A stretch of 64,000 nt of DNA from Plantactinospora sp. BC1 (GTDB taxonomy: Bacteria; Actinomycetota; Actinomycetes; Mycobacteriales; Micromonosporaceae). The DNA is taken from contig NZ_CP028158.1 in the NCBI RefSeq assembly GCF_003030345.1, forward strand, positions 1,550,001 to 1,614,000, read 5' to 3'. The notes under the pieces are model-generated. The model did not search any database. It was not told the origin of the DNA and saw only the letters and a list, made by a program, of their open reading frames with translations. The position numbers were made by a program, and so were the translations under genes. Of the stretch, positions 47,115 to 55,278 are shown piece by piece. Position 1 is the stretch's first letter, and every line of letters begins with the position of its first letter.

Positions 47115-47455
47115 CGCCGTACTCCGGCGGGCTCGGTCGGGGCGTCCCAGCGGTAGAAGCAGCGGGCCATCGCGTCCGCCGGTACCCGCCAGCTCGTCAG
47201 GTACGGCGTGATGTGCGGGGCGAGCCGCTCGCTGACCCGGACGAACTCGGGATGCCGGCGGGCGTTCTCCACCGCGGCGGTACCCGGGCTCTCGGTCTCG
47301 ATCAGGTGCACGTACAGGTCGTGCAGCCGGTAGAGCGAGCGGTGCCGTACGCCCACCAGCCGGGGCAGGTCGGTCCGGTCCGACTCCGCGAAGATCTGCG
47401 CGACCTGCCCCTCGGCGGCCGGTACGACCTTGGCGACGATCAGTGAGCGATCCAT
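47111..47455 (-). CDS. TcmI-type aromatic polyketide cyclase (first gene of the PKS operon)
   Basis: A 114-residue small cyclase of the TcmI / WhiE-VII family. The conserved pattern is visible: SLIVAKVVPAAEGQVAQIFA, VGVRHRSLYRLHDLYVHLIE and, at the end, DAMARCFYRWD. These ferredoxin-like dimers close later rings of aromatic polyketides. ATG at 47455 follows GGGAGG. It is the first gene of the nine-gene operon, with upstream heptamer repeats. A paralogue starts at 49193 on the other strand. Confidence 0.93.
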   Translation of the reverse strand: MDRSLIVAKVVPAAEGQVAQIFAESDRTDLPRLVGVRHRSLYRLHDLYVHLIETESPGTAAVENARRHPEFVRVSERLAPHITPYLTSWRVPADAMARCFYRWDAPTEPAGVRR

Positions 47456-47590
47456 GGCGCAGCCTCCCTGGCGGTTCCCGCGCTCCGGTTGGGTGACACC
47501 GGCACCCGGTCGCGACAAAGAGCCTCTCCCCCGGCTTCTCCCCCGACTGCGACCTCGTCCGAACGGCTGGTGACCACCCTGCCGACCGGG

Positions 47591-47653
47591 TGTCAACGGA
47601 ATGTCACCCGATCGCGTACGACCGCCCCCCGGCGTGGTGACGCTCCGGTGACG
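47591..47653. promoter_or_regulatory. SARP-type heptamer repeats in the divergent PKS/SARP region
   Basis: Two direct repeats face opposite ways. On the minus strand GGTGACA (47608-47602), 4 bp, GTTGACA (47597-47591) points to the PKS operon. On the plus strand GGTGACG (47636-47642), 4 bp, GGTGACG (47647-47653) points to the SARP gene, with CACAAT (47663-47668) 9 bp after it as a possible -10. Both have an 11-bp period, the known geometry of SARP operators. The same motif recurs at 48988-49049. Confidence 0.75.
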
Positions 47654-47960
47654 GCGTACCGGCACAATGCCCGGTCGCGGGCCGGCGGAACAGCCCGGCA
47701 GCGGCGCCCCGGCGATCGAGCGGGTGGGCTTATGCGCAGGTCAGAGCGGTTGCTCGGCGGCCGAACGGCCAGGTCGGAATGTCGACCGGCGGATTGACCG
47801 AGCGTAACGGCGATTGATAACCTTCGTCACGCTTTGCGGTGTCGGTCGCCCGGACGGGCCCGGCGTGCGGAGCGGCATCGGCATACCGGGGAGCTGGGAC
47901 GGGGCGGTCCGGGCAGAGCGGACTTCGGGACACGGGTTCCGGGTGCAGGAGGGTGGGGCC

Positions 47961-48833
47961 GTGACTCCTCAGGAGAGCGCGCCACACGACGGGGCGCACG
48001 GAGCACCCGCCCATCCGTCCGGGCGCCAGCCCGACCGGGCGATCCACCTGTTCCTGCTGGACGGGTTCAGCCTGCTGCACGACGGGACACCGGTGGTCGT
48101 ACCGCGTGGACTGCAACGGATCATCGCGCTGGTCGGGTTGCGGCCGGGCGCGACCCGGGCACACCTGGCCGGTCTGCTCTGGCCGGACACCCCGGAGGAG
48201 CGGGCGATGTCCTCCCTGCGTACGGCGCTGTGGCGGCTGCGCCAGGAGGGCAGTTGCCCGGTGCTCACCGCCGGCGACACGGTACGCCTCGACCCGGCGG
48301 TACGGCTGGACATCGACGACCTCGTCCGGGCCGCCGAACGGGTACGCGACGGCGGTGATCCGCGCTGGGCGGCGAGGATCCGTGGTGCCGGACGGCACGA
48401 CCTGCTCCCCGGCTGGTACGACGAGTGGGTCCTGCTGGAACGGGAGCGGCTGCGCCAGCTCCGGCTGCACATGCTGGAGGACATCGCCCGGGGTCACCTG
48501 CACGCCGGGCAGCACGGCGAGGCGTTGCAGGCCGCTCTGGAGGCGGTCCGCGCCGAGCCGCTGCGGGAGACGCCGCACCGCCTGATCGTCGAGATCCACC
48601 TCGACGAGGGGAACGCCTACGAGGCGCTCCAGGCCTTCTACGTCTACCGCGACCTGCTGCTCCGCGAGCTGCAACTGGAACCGTCCGAGACGATGTGCGA
48701 CCTGCTCAGTGACCTGCTCGCGCCGATCTCCCGGCCGGCGGGGGCACGCCTGTCGGGTGCCCGGCCACCGGCGGGGCGCGCCGAGACGTACCCGGGCCGG
48801 TCGGCGCTGCCGGCGATGCCGGTGCGGCGCTGA
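47961..48833 (+). CDS. SARP-family pathway-specific transcriptional activator
   Basis: A 290-residue Streptomyces antibiotic regulatory protein. The OmpR-like winged helix is at about residues 25-110 (IHLFLLDGFSLLHDGTPVVV, RAMSSLRTALWRLRQEG) and the BTAD domain at about 115-260 (EWVLLERERLRQLRLHMLED, GEALQAALEAVRAEPLRE, AFYVYRDLLLRELQLEPSE). There is no ATPase domain, so it is a small DnrI/RedD-size SARP. GTG at 47961 is chosen because AGGAGGG precedes it and the domain starts soon after; a TTG at 47814 would add 49 residues without support. It is divergent from the PKS operon and upstream of the cyclase/hydroxylase pair. Heptamer repeats on both flanks make it the likely activator of both units. 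Confidence 0.92.
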   Translation: MTPQESAPHDGAHGAPAHPSGRQPDRAIHLFLLDGFSLLHDGTPVVVPRGLQRIIALVGLRPGATRAHLAGLLWPDTPEERAMSSLRTALWRLRQEGSCPVLTAGDTVRLDPAVRLDIDDLVRAAERVRDGGDPRWAARIRGAGRHDLLPGWYDEWVLLERERLRQLRLHMLEDIARGHLHAGQHGEALQAALEAVRAEPLRETPHRLIVEIHLDEGNAYEALQAFYVYRDLLLRELQLEPSETMCDLLSDLLAPISRPAGARLSGARPPAGRAETYPGRSALPAMPVRR

Positions 48834-48987
48834 TCGGTCTCCCCGCCGCTTCCCGGCCGGCGCCGTCGACGGCATCCGTCGCGGTCGTTGTCCGCTCCGC
48901 CCCGCACGTGGTCCGTCGGCTCCGGGCCTGGTCCGTCCGCTGTGGGCGTGGCGCTGTGGTCGGGAGATGGTCCCACGTCGGCGCGGG

Positions 48988-49054
48988 CGTCACCGCGGCG
49001 TCACCGCAGGAGCACCGTGACGACACCCGCCGGTGACGGTCGGGTGACGTCACC
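48988..49054. promoter_or_regulatory. SARP-type heptamer repeats upstream of the cyclase/hydroxylase operon
   Basis: On the minus strand GGTGACG occurs at 49005-48999 and 48994-48988, on the plus strand at 49032-49038 and 49043-49049. Each pair has a 4-bp spacer and an 11-bp period. The last copy is part of the 12-bp palindrome GGTGACGTCACC (49043-49054). The cyclase ATG is 144 bp downstream of the last forward heptamer. No gene is supported in 48834-49192. Confidence 0.75.
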
Positions 49055-49192
49055 GTCGGCATGGTGATCGGGCCCGACCGGACGGCCAGTTGGTCGTCCC
49101 GGCCGCACCGGGTCCGGGCGCCCGCCGGACCCGGTCCGGACCGATCCGGTACGGGCAGCCAGCCGAGCCGTCGCAGCCAGTGGGGAGACGAG

Positions 49193-49561
49193 ATGAATCG
49201 CGTGCTGATCGTGGGCAGGATCGTTCCGGGGACCGAGGAGGAGATCGCCAAGATCTTCGCGGAGTCCGACGACACGGACCTGCACACCGTCACCGGTGTG
49301 CGGCACCGCTCGCTCTACCACCTCGACGACCTCTGCCTGCACCTGATGGAGACCGACGACTCCGGCCCGTCCCGGTTGGAACAGGCGAACCGGCATCCGC
49401 TCTTCGTCAGCGTGACGCAGCGGCTGGGACAGTACATCTCGCCGTACTCGCCGAACTGGCGGTCGCCGCGCGACGCGATGGCCCGGTGCTTCTACCGCTG
49501 GGACGGCCCGGGCGCCACGGTCGCGATGCCACCGGCCAGCCCGGCCGGCAGCCCCAACTAG
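49193..49561 (+). CDS. TcmI-type aromatic polyketide cyclase (second copy)
   Basis: A 122-residue paralogue of the 47111-47455 product. Shared blocks are VGRIVPGTEEEIAKIFAESD, VTGVRHRSLYHLDDLCLHLM and DAMARCFYRWDG. ATG at 49193 follows GGGGAGA. It leads a two-gene operon with the FAD hydroxylase, 8 bp downstream. WhiE-type clusters normally carry one such cyclase, so a second copy may close a different ring or act after hydroxylation. Confidence 0.92.
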   Translation: MNRVLIVGRIVPGTEEEIAKIFAESDDTDLHTVTGVRHRSLYHLDDLCLHLMETDDSGPSRLEQANRHPLFVSVTQRLGQYISPYSPNWRSPRDAMARCFYRWDGPGATVAMPPASPAGSPN

Positions 49562-49569
49562 GGGGTTCG

Positions 49570-50919
49570 ATGCCCGCCCGACCGATACACGTGCTCGTCA
49601 TCGGTGCCGGTACCGGCGGCATGTGCCTGGCGCACGGCCTCCGGCGGGCCGGCATCAGCGTCGCGGTCTACGAGCGGTACCGCGACCGTGGCGACGGCCT
49701 GCTCGGCTACCGGGTCGGGATCAACCCGACCGGCTGCCGGGCACTGCGCGAGTGCCTGCCGCCGGAACTGTTCAGCACGTTCCTCGCCACCTGCGCCCGG
49801 CCGCCCGGATACTTCAACGTGCTCACCGAGCAACTGCACCGGACGGCCTCCTTCGCGCTGCGCCCCGAGGCCGACCCGACCAGCATCGACCAGTCGGTCT
49901 CCCGGATGACGCTGCGCCAGGTGCTGCTGACCGGCATGGACGACGTGGTGCACTTCGGCAAGACGTTCACGCACTACGCGCAGCACGACGACGGCCGGGT
50001 CACCGCGTACTTCGCCGACGGCAGCTCGGCCACCGGGGACCTGCTGGTCGCTGCCGACGGCACGCACTCGGCGGTACGCCGGCAGTACCTGCCGCACGCC
50101 GAGGTCAGGGACGCCGGGAGCATCAACATCGCCAGCAAGATCCCGCTGACCGAGCGGACCCGTGCCCTGCTCACCGAGGAGATGCACCGGGGCATCTCGC
50201 TGATCTTCGGTGCCGGCGGCGTGATGGGCGTACTGCACGTGATGGAGTTCAAGTGGGACCAGCGCGGCTCGGTCAAGCCCGGGGTCGGGGTCACCGACGC
50301 CCGGCTGATCGGGCAGTGGCCGGGGCTGCTCTTCGACAACACCCGGGACTGCATCAACCTGATCATCTGGAGCGCGGCGAGTCGCTTCCCCTCCGACGTG
50401 CTGGAGTTGCGCGGCGAACGCCTCGCCGAGGTCGCCCGGGAGCTGACCCGGAACTGGCATCCGAACCTGCGTGAGCTGCTGCGGTGCAGCGACACCGGCA
50501 GCGTCATCCCGATCAAGGTCGCCACCTCGGTACCGGTCGCGCCCTGGCCGGCCAGCAACGTGACCCTGCTCGGCGACGCCATCCACACCATGACGCCGGG
50601 CCGGGGGGTCGGCGCCAACACCGCGTTGCGGGATGCCGCGCTGCTGCACCGGCAACTGGTCGCGGCGGCGGCCGGCGCCAAGCCGCTGCTCGGCAGCATC
50701 GCGGACTACGAGACGGAGATGATCCGCTACGGCTTCGCCCGGGTCGCCGACTCGCTGCGTACCAACGGCACCAACGGCGACGACCCGATCTACAAGCCGG
50801 TGATCGGCCGGCTCGCCATGCTGGCCGCGCGCGGCTATTTCAGCGTGACCAGCCGGCTTCCGCCGCTGCGCCGCCGGTTCGTCGAGGAGCTCTACAACTA
50901 TCGCGGCGCGGAGACCTGA
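49570..50919 (+). CDS. FAD-dependent aromatic hydroxylase (WhiE-VIII / PHBH-like)
   Basis: A 449-residue class A flavin monooxygenase. The FAD fingerprint is VLVIGAGTGGMCLAHGLRRA with acidic end VYER (about residues 8-40), the DG motif is DLLVAADGTHSAVRRQYL, and the GD motif is VTLLGDAIHTMTPGRGVGAN. It has no thioredoxin-like extension, unlike the RdmE/MtmOIV class. Eight bp separate it from the cyclase gene, so the pair is co-transcribed. Divergent FAD hydroxylases of this kind finish spore-pigment aromatics (WhiE ORFVIII is the comparison), and NADPH is the expected donor. Confidence 0.92.
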   Translation: MPARPIHVLVIGAGTGGMCLAHGLRRAGISVAVYERYRDRGDGLLGYRVGINPTGCRALRECLPPELFSTFLATCARPPGYFNVLTEQLHRTASFALRPEADPTSIDQSVSRMTLRQVLLTGMDDVVHFGKTFTHYAQHDDGRVTAYFADGSSATGDLLVAADGTHSAVRRQYLPHAEVRDAGSINIASKIPLTERTRALLTEEMHRGISLIFGAGGVMGVLHVMEFKWDQRGSVKPGVGVTDARLIGQWPGLLFDNTRDCINLIIWSAASRFPSDVLELRGERLAEVARELTRNWHPNLRELLRCSDTGSVIPIKVATSVPVAPWPASNVTLLGDAIHTMTPGRGVGANTALRDAALLHRQLVAAAAGAKPLLGSIADYETEMIRYGFARVADSLRTNGTNGDDPIYKPVIGRLAMLAARGYFSVTSRLPPLRRRFVEELYNYRGAET

Positions 50920-50986
50920 GTACCGGCCGCCGGTCCGGATCGGGCAGCGGCCGACGCGCCTGCCGCGCCAGCCGAACAGAAAACCC

Positions 50987-51014
50987 TTGACAACGGCAAA
51001 GGATTTGTTGAAAT
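50987..51014 (+). promoter_or_regulatory. Candidate promoter giving leaderless MarR-GNAT mRNA
   Basis: TTGACA (50987-50992), a 16-bp spacer and TGAAAT (51009-51014) would start transcription at about 51021, the ATG itself. No ribosome site precedes that ATG, which fits leaderless translation. Confidence 0.45.
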
Positions 51015-51020
51015 AGGCAT

Positions 51021-51944
51021 ATGACTTCCCCGCTGGCAGTGCAGGCGGACGCGGTACGCGACTTCAACCGCTTCTACACCCGGATCATCGGCGTGCTCGA
51101 CGAAGGGATGGTCCGGACGCCCTTCTCGCTCACCGACGGCAGGGTCATCTACGAGCTGGCCCAACGCCCGGCCACCGAGGTGCCGGCACTCCGCCGCGAA
51201 CTGGGACTGGACCCCGGCTACCTGAGCCGCATCCTGTCCCGGTTCGTCACCGACGGCCTCGTCGAACGCAGCCAGTCGCCGGTGGACGGGCGCCGGCAGG
51301 TGGTCGCGCTGACCGACGCCGGGCGCGCCGCGTACAAGCTGCTCAACGAGCGGACCCAGACCGAGATCGAGAGCCTGCTGACCCGGCTCTCCGACACGGA
51401 TCGGGAACGGCTGGTCGAGGCGATGCGCACGATCCGTTCCCTGCTCGGCGAGGCGCCGCCGCCCCGGGCGTACCTGCTGCGGCCGGTCGGCCCCGGCGAC
51501 CTCGGCTGGGTGGTGCACCGGCACGGCGTCCGCTACGCCGAGGAGTACGGCTGGGACATCACCTGCGAGGCCATGATCGCCCGGATCGTCGCCGACTACG
51601 TCGACCGGCGCGACCCCCGCCGCGAGGAGGGCTGGATCGCCGAGCTGGACGGCGCGCCGGTGGGCTCCGTCTTCTGTGTCCGCCGGGACGACGAGGTGGC
51701 CCAGTTGCGCCTGCTGCTGGTCGAGCCGGAGGCCCGGGGGCTGGGCATCGGCAGTCGGCTGGTCGACGAGTGCCTGCGCTTCGCCCGCCGGGCCGGCTAC
51801 CGCGAGATCATGCTCTGGACCAACGACGTCCTCGCCGACGCCCGGCGGATCTACGAGAAGGCCGGCTTCGAGCTGCGCGAACAGGCCCCGCACCACAGCT
51901 TCGGTCAGGACCTGGTGGAGCAGACCTGGTGGCGCCGGCTCTGA
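51021..51944 (+). CDS. MarR regulator fused to GNAT acetyltransferase
   Basis: A 307-residue two-domain protein. Residues about 5-140 are a MarR winged helix (FTRIIGVLDEGMV-like opening, LGLDPGYLSRILSRFVTDGL, ERSQSPVDGRRQVVALTDAG). Residues about 150-305 are a GNAT acetyltransferase with the acetyl-CoA loop EPEARGLGIGSRLVDECLRF and the C-terminal IYEKAGFELREQ. Such fusions are known in bacteria and may acetylate small molecules or proteins under control of the sensed ligand. No obvious partner gene flanks it. Converges on the LacI gene. Confidence 0.9.
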   Translation: MTSPLAVQADAVRDFNRFYTRIIGVLDEGMVRTPFSLTDGRVIYELAQRPATEVPALRRELGLDPGYLSRILSRFVTDGLVERSQSPVDGRRQVVALTDAGRAAYKLLNERTQTEIESLLTRLSDTDRERLVEAMRTIRSLLGEAPPPRAYLLRPVGPGDLGWVVHRHGVRYAEEYGWDITCEAMIARIVADYVDRRDPRREEGWIAELDGAPVGSVFCVRRDDEVAQLRLLLVEPEARGLGIGSRLVDECLRFARRAGYREIMLWTNDVLADARRIYEKAGFELREQAPHHSFGQDLVEQTWWRRL

Positions 51945-51990
51945 CCGGTCGACCGGGCAGCGGCGAATCCGCGCCGCCGGTCGGAACGGG

Positions 51991-53028
51991 TCAGGCCAGC
52001 ACGGGGGTGCTGTCCCGGATGACCACCTCGGCCCGGATCCGGCGCAGCCGGGGCCGCTCGGCCCGGGGCTGCATCACGAGTTCCAGGGCGGCGGCGCCGA
52101 CCTCCTCCAGCGGCAGCCGTACCGTGGTGAGCGACGGCGTGACGTCCCGGAGCGTGACGATGTCGTCGAAGCCGGCCACCGCCATCCCGCCGGGCAGCGG
52201 CACCCCGTGGTCGCGCAGTGCCGAGATGGCCCCGACCGCCATCACGTCGTTGACCGCGAAGACGCAACTGGGCGGCAGGTCGTGGGCGAGCAGGTCGCGC
52301 ATGGTGCGGTAACCGCCGTCCCGGGTGAAGTCGCCGTACGCCACCCGCGTCCTGGGCAGCGCGACACCGGCGTCGGCGAGTCCGGCCTGGAACCCGGCGA
52401 GCCGGTCCCGGGCGGTGAGCAGATGCCTCGGCCCGGCGAGTACGGCGAACCGCCGGTGCCCCAACTCGACCAGCCGCCGGGCGAGCAGCCGGGCCCCGTC
52501 CCGGTTCTCCAGCAGCACCGTGTCGATCGGCAGGACGTGCTGGCTGATCAGCGCGACCCGGGCGCCCGCCTCCTCCAGGCTGCGCAGCCGGGCGCCGAGC
52601 CGCTCCCGCAGCGCCCGGTCGGCGGTCCGGCTGCCGGCCAGGATGACCGCCTGGGGCCGCTGGCCGCGCAGGGTCGCCAGGTAGTCGAGTTCCCGCTCGG
52701 CCCGGCCGGTGGTGCTGCACATCATCACGGTGCTGCCGTACCGCTCGGCGGCGCGCATCACGCCGGCCGCGATGGACGAGAAGAACGGGTCGGCGATGTC
52801 GTGCACCAGCAGTCCGACCAGGTTGGTGCGCCCCCGGGCCATCGCCTGGGCCGGCGCGTTGGCCGAGTAGTTCAGCGCGGTGGCGGCGGCGAGCACCCGG
52901 TCCATCAGGTCGGCCCGCACCTGGCGGCTGCCGTTGCCGTTGAGCACCCGGGACGCGGTCGCCACCGAGACGCCGGCCTGCTGCGCCACGTCCATCAGCG
53001 TGACGGTTCCGGACGATCGTCTGGTCAT
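51991..53028 (-). CDS. LacI-family transcriptional regulator
   Basis: A 345-residue repressor. The N-terminal HTH is VTLMDVAQQAGVSVATASRV followed by the LNG.. hinge helix (about residues 8-60). The periplasmic-binding-like sugar domain has LVGLLVHDIADPFFSSIAAG, FAVNDVMAVGAISALRDHG and VAGFDDI, all typical. It is divergent from the membrane-protein gene and the PmoA-like catabolic operon, so it is the likely repressor of that operon; candidate operators lie at 54252-54325. The inducer sugar is unknown. Confidence 0.94.
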   Translation of the reverse strand: MTRRSSGTVTLMDVAQQAGVSVATASRVLNGNGSRQVRADLMDRVLAAATALNYSANAPAQAMARGRTNLVGLLVHDIADPFFSSIAAGVMRAAERYGSTVMMCSTTGRAERELDYLATLRGQRPQAVILAGSRTADRALRERLGARLRSLEEAGARVALISQHVLPIDTVLLENRDGARLLARRLVELGHRRFAVLAGPRHLLTARDRLAGFQAGLADAGVALPRTRVAYGDFTRDGGYRTMRDLLAHDLPPSCVFAVNDVMAVGAISALRDHGVPLPGGMAVAGFDDIVTLRDVTPSLTTVRLPLEEVGAAALELVMQPRAERPRLRRIRAEVVIRDSTPVLA

Positions 53029-53222
53029 GGTGGCGGCCCCGAGGAGGTGTCGGTGTGGCGTCCGGGCCGGCGACCCGCCCGGCATCCGCACCCTACCGTC
53101 GGCCCGGCCCGATCCGGTCCACAGTGGCGCCAGCGCGACCGGAGAGCCCCTCCCCCGGTGCGGGGGACCGGTTCCCTCCGCAGCGGGAGGACGGTCCGGC
53201 CCGGCTGCGGCACCGTCGGGGC

Positions 53223-54281
53223 ATGACCACGACACCGGGGACCGGCCGGCGGGGCGGCGCGCTGGTCGCGCTCGGCTTCGCCCTCGGGTACGGACTGCTG
53301 CGGCTCTACTGGGCGACCGGCGGCCGGTGGGGTTACACCGCCTGTGACCGTACCCGCTCGCCCGGACCGGCCGAGACAGCCGACGGATGCGGGGCGGAGC
53401 GGCTGGCGACGTTGCCGTTCTGGTCCGGTTGGGGCTCGGTGCTGCTCTGCGCCGCCCTCGTCGCCGTGGCGGCGGTGGCCGCGCTCCGGCCCGGTCGGCT
53501 CGGCTCGGTCGCCGCCTGGGTCTGCGCGGCGGCCCTGCTGATACTCGCGTTTCCGGGACACCTGCTCTTCCAGATTCCGATGGCGCTTGCCGGCCGGCCC
53601 TCCGACTGGGCCGACCTGACGGGCCGGCTGCTGCTGCTCGGCGGTGGGCTGTCGTTCGCCGCGGCTGCCGCCGGCACGGCCCGCCGGGACACCCCGGTGT
53701 GCCGACCGGAGCCTGGGCCGGTGCCCGCCTGGACCCGCCGCTGGGCGTACGCGGCCTTCCTGTTGCCGGTGCTCGGGTTCACCGTGCCGCACGCCTGCTG
53801 GCTGCTGGGCGTCCCGTTGGGCATCCCCGCCGACGAACTGCGCCGGGCCGCCGAGGAGATCGGGGCGCTGCCGGGGCTGCTGCTCACGCTGGCTCCGCTG
53901 CTCGGCGGGCTGCTCACGCTCGGCCTGGCCGCCCGGTGGGGGCAGGTCCTCCCCGGTTGGCTGCCGGGGCTGGCCGGGCGCCGGGTACCGCCCGCGCTGG
54001 CCGTGGTGCCGGCCGGGGTGACCGCGCTGGCGCTGGTCGCGTACGGGGTGATCGGCATCGTGATGATCGCCGAGGCGCTGGCCACCGGGGCCACCACCTG
54101 GGCGGAGCTGCGTACCGGCTGGGCGGTCGCCGGCACCGAGCTGGTCTTCCTCGGCTGGGGCGTCGCGCTGGCGGTGACGACCGCCGGTTACCACCGCACC
54201 ACCCGGCCGAGGGTGCCGGTCGGAGTGGGCCGCAGCGGCGGGACGGCGGCCGAAAGTCTTTCAGGTGGTGTTGGATCTTGA
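53223..54281 (+). CDS. Integral membrane protein of unknown function
   Basis: A 352-residue protein with about eight hydrophobic segments (for example ALVALGFALGYGLLRLYWA, GSVLLCAALVAVAAVAAL, FLLPVLGFTVPHACWLLGV and GVIGIVMIAEAL). Two Cys in the first extracellular loop (YTACDR, DGCGAE) may form a disulfide. No transporter or enzyme motif is visible. ATG at 53223 was chosen at the first hydrophobic block. It is divergent from the LacI gene and ends 70 bp before the PmoA-like gene; small hairpins (for example 53151-53167) lie in the shared upstream region. Function unknown. Confidence 0.7.
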   Translation: MTTTPGTGRRGGALVALGFALGYGLLRLYWATGGRWGYTACDRTRSPGPAETADGCGAERLATLPFWSGWGSVLLCAALVAVAAVAALRPGRLGSVAAWVCAAALLILAFPGHLLFQIPMALAGRPSDWADLTGRLLLLGGGLSFAAAAAGTARRDTPVCRPEPGPVPAWTRRWAYAAFLLPVLGFTVPHACWLLGVPLGIPADELRRAAEEIGALPGLLLTLAPLLGGLLTLGLAARWGQVLPGWLPGLAGRRVPPALAVVPAGVTALALVAYGVIGIVMIAEALATGATTWAELRTGWAVAGTELVFLGWGVALAVTTAGYHRTTRPRVPVGVGRSGGTAAESLSGGVGS

Positions 54282-54325
54282 CGTTGCCGAGGGAAGGCGG
54301 TTAGCTCGGGAAAGCGGTTACCGCC
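54252..54325 (+). promoter_or_regulatory. Candidate LacI operators and promoter of the PmoA-like operon
   Basis: GAAAG-T-CTTTC (54252-54262) is a perfect palindrome like LacI-family sites. TTGACG (54278-54283), 18 bp, TAGCTC (54302-54307) is a weak promoter. GGGAAAGCGGTTACCGCC (54308-54325) lies over the predicted start and includes GCGGT-T-ACCGC. The first site overlaps the end of the membrane-protein gene. Confidence 0.45.
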
Positions 54326-54351
54326 ACGCCACGAAAGGCACCGTCGCTTCC

Positions 54352-55278
54352 ATGACCTCCGCGGAGAACACCACCGGCCGGATCACCGTGACCCACGAAC
54401 ACGGCCGCCAGATCGTCGTCGACGCGGACGGCGTGGAGATCGCCACCTACGTGTACGACCCTCCGGTGCCGGCCTTCGAGGGCCCCAAGCCCTACCTGCA
54501 CCCGCTGCGCACCCTCGACGGAGCCCTCGTCTCGGCGTACCGGCCGAACGACCACCGGTGGCACAAGGGTCTCCAGATGACGATCTCGCACCTCTCCGGG
54601 CAGAACTTCTGGGGCGGCAACTCGTACGTGCACGGCGAGGGCTACCTCGTACGGGACAACGTGGGCCGGATGCGGCACGATGCCTTCGAGCTGGTCGACG
54701 TCACCCCGACCGAACTGACCCTGCGGGAGTCGCTGACCTGGATCACCTCGACCGACGAACACTGGGTCGCCGAGCGGCGGGAACTGCGGATCCACGGGGT
54801 GGACCCCGCACGCGGCACCTGGATGCTCGACTTCCGCACCGAACTGCGCAACATCCGGGGCGCGGAGCTGCGGGTCGGCAGCCCGACCACGCACGGCCGG
54901 CCGAACGCCGGCTACACGGGATTCTTCTGGCGGGGGCCGCGCGGCTGGACCGATGGCGAGATCATCACGGCCGACGGTGGTGGCGGGCCGGAGAGCATGG
55001 GTCGGCAGTCTCCGTGGCTGGCGTACACCGGGCGGCACGACGAGGTCGACGGCGGCGGCACCCTACTCGTCTTCGCCGGCACCTCCAGCGCGGCCGTACC
55101 TATCAAGTGGTTCGTCCGCAACACCCCCTTCCCGGCCGTCAACCCCTCCCCCGCCTTCGACGAGGAGGTGGTGCTCGCGCCCGACGACAGCCTCCGGCTC
55201 GCCCACCGGGTGGTCTTCGCCGACCGGGCCTGGCAGCGGGCCGAGATCGAGGCGTTCGCCGCGGAACACGCGCCATGA
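54352..55278 (+). CDS. PmoA-like (DUF6807) protein, copy 1
   Basis: A 308-residue protein of the DUF6807/PmoA-related family. Conserved blocks are YLHPLRTLDGALVSAYRPND, HRWHKGLQMTISHLSGQNFW, GGNSYV and TTHGRPNAGYTGFFWRGPRG. The His-rich HxWHKG motif is probably the active or binding site. Families of this type occur in actinobacterial sugar-catabolic loci, next to Gfo/Idh/MocA dehydrogenases, with no settled biochemical function. A paralogue (57134-58213) lies in the same operon. ATG at 54352 is the first after the promoter. It overlaps the cupin gene by four bases. Confidence 0.82.
   Translation: MTSAENTTGRITVTHEHGRQIVVDADGVEIATYVYDPPVPAFEGPKPYLHPLRTLDGALVSAYRPNDHRWHKGLQMTISHLSGQNFWGGNSYVHGEGYLVRDNVGRMRHDAFELVDVTPTELTLRESLTWITSTDEHWVAERRELRIHGVDPARGTWMLDFRTELRNIRGAELRVGSPTTHGRPNAGYTGFFWRGPRGWTDGEIITADGGGGPESMGRQSPWLAYTGRHDEVDGGGTLLVFAGTSSAAVPIKWFVRNTPFPAVNPSPAFDEEVVLAPDDSLRLAHRVVFADRAWQRAEIEAFAAEHAP

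Noticed and set aside
47814-47960. 49-residue N-terminal extension of the SARP from a TTG
   Set aside because: The GTG at 47961 has AGGAGGG upstream and begins just before the winged-helix domain.
51945-51990. Hairpin between the MarR-GNAT and LacI genes
   Set aside because: The potential stem has several mismatches, so it was not called as a terminator.
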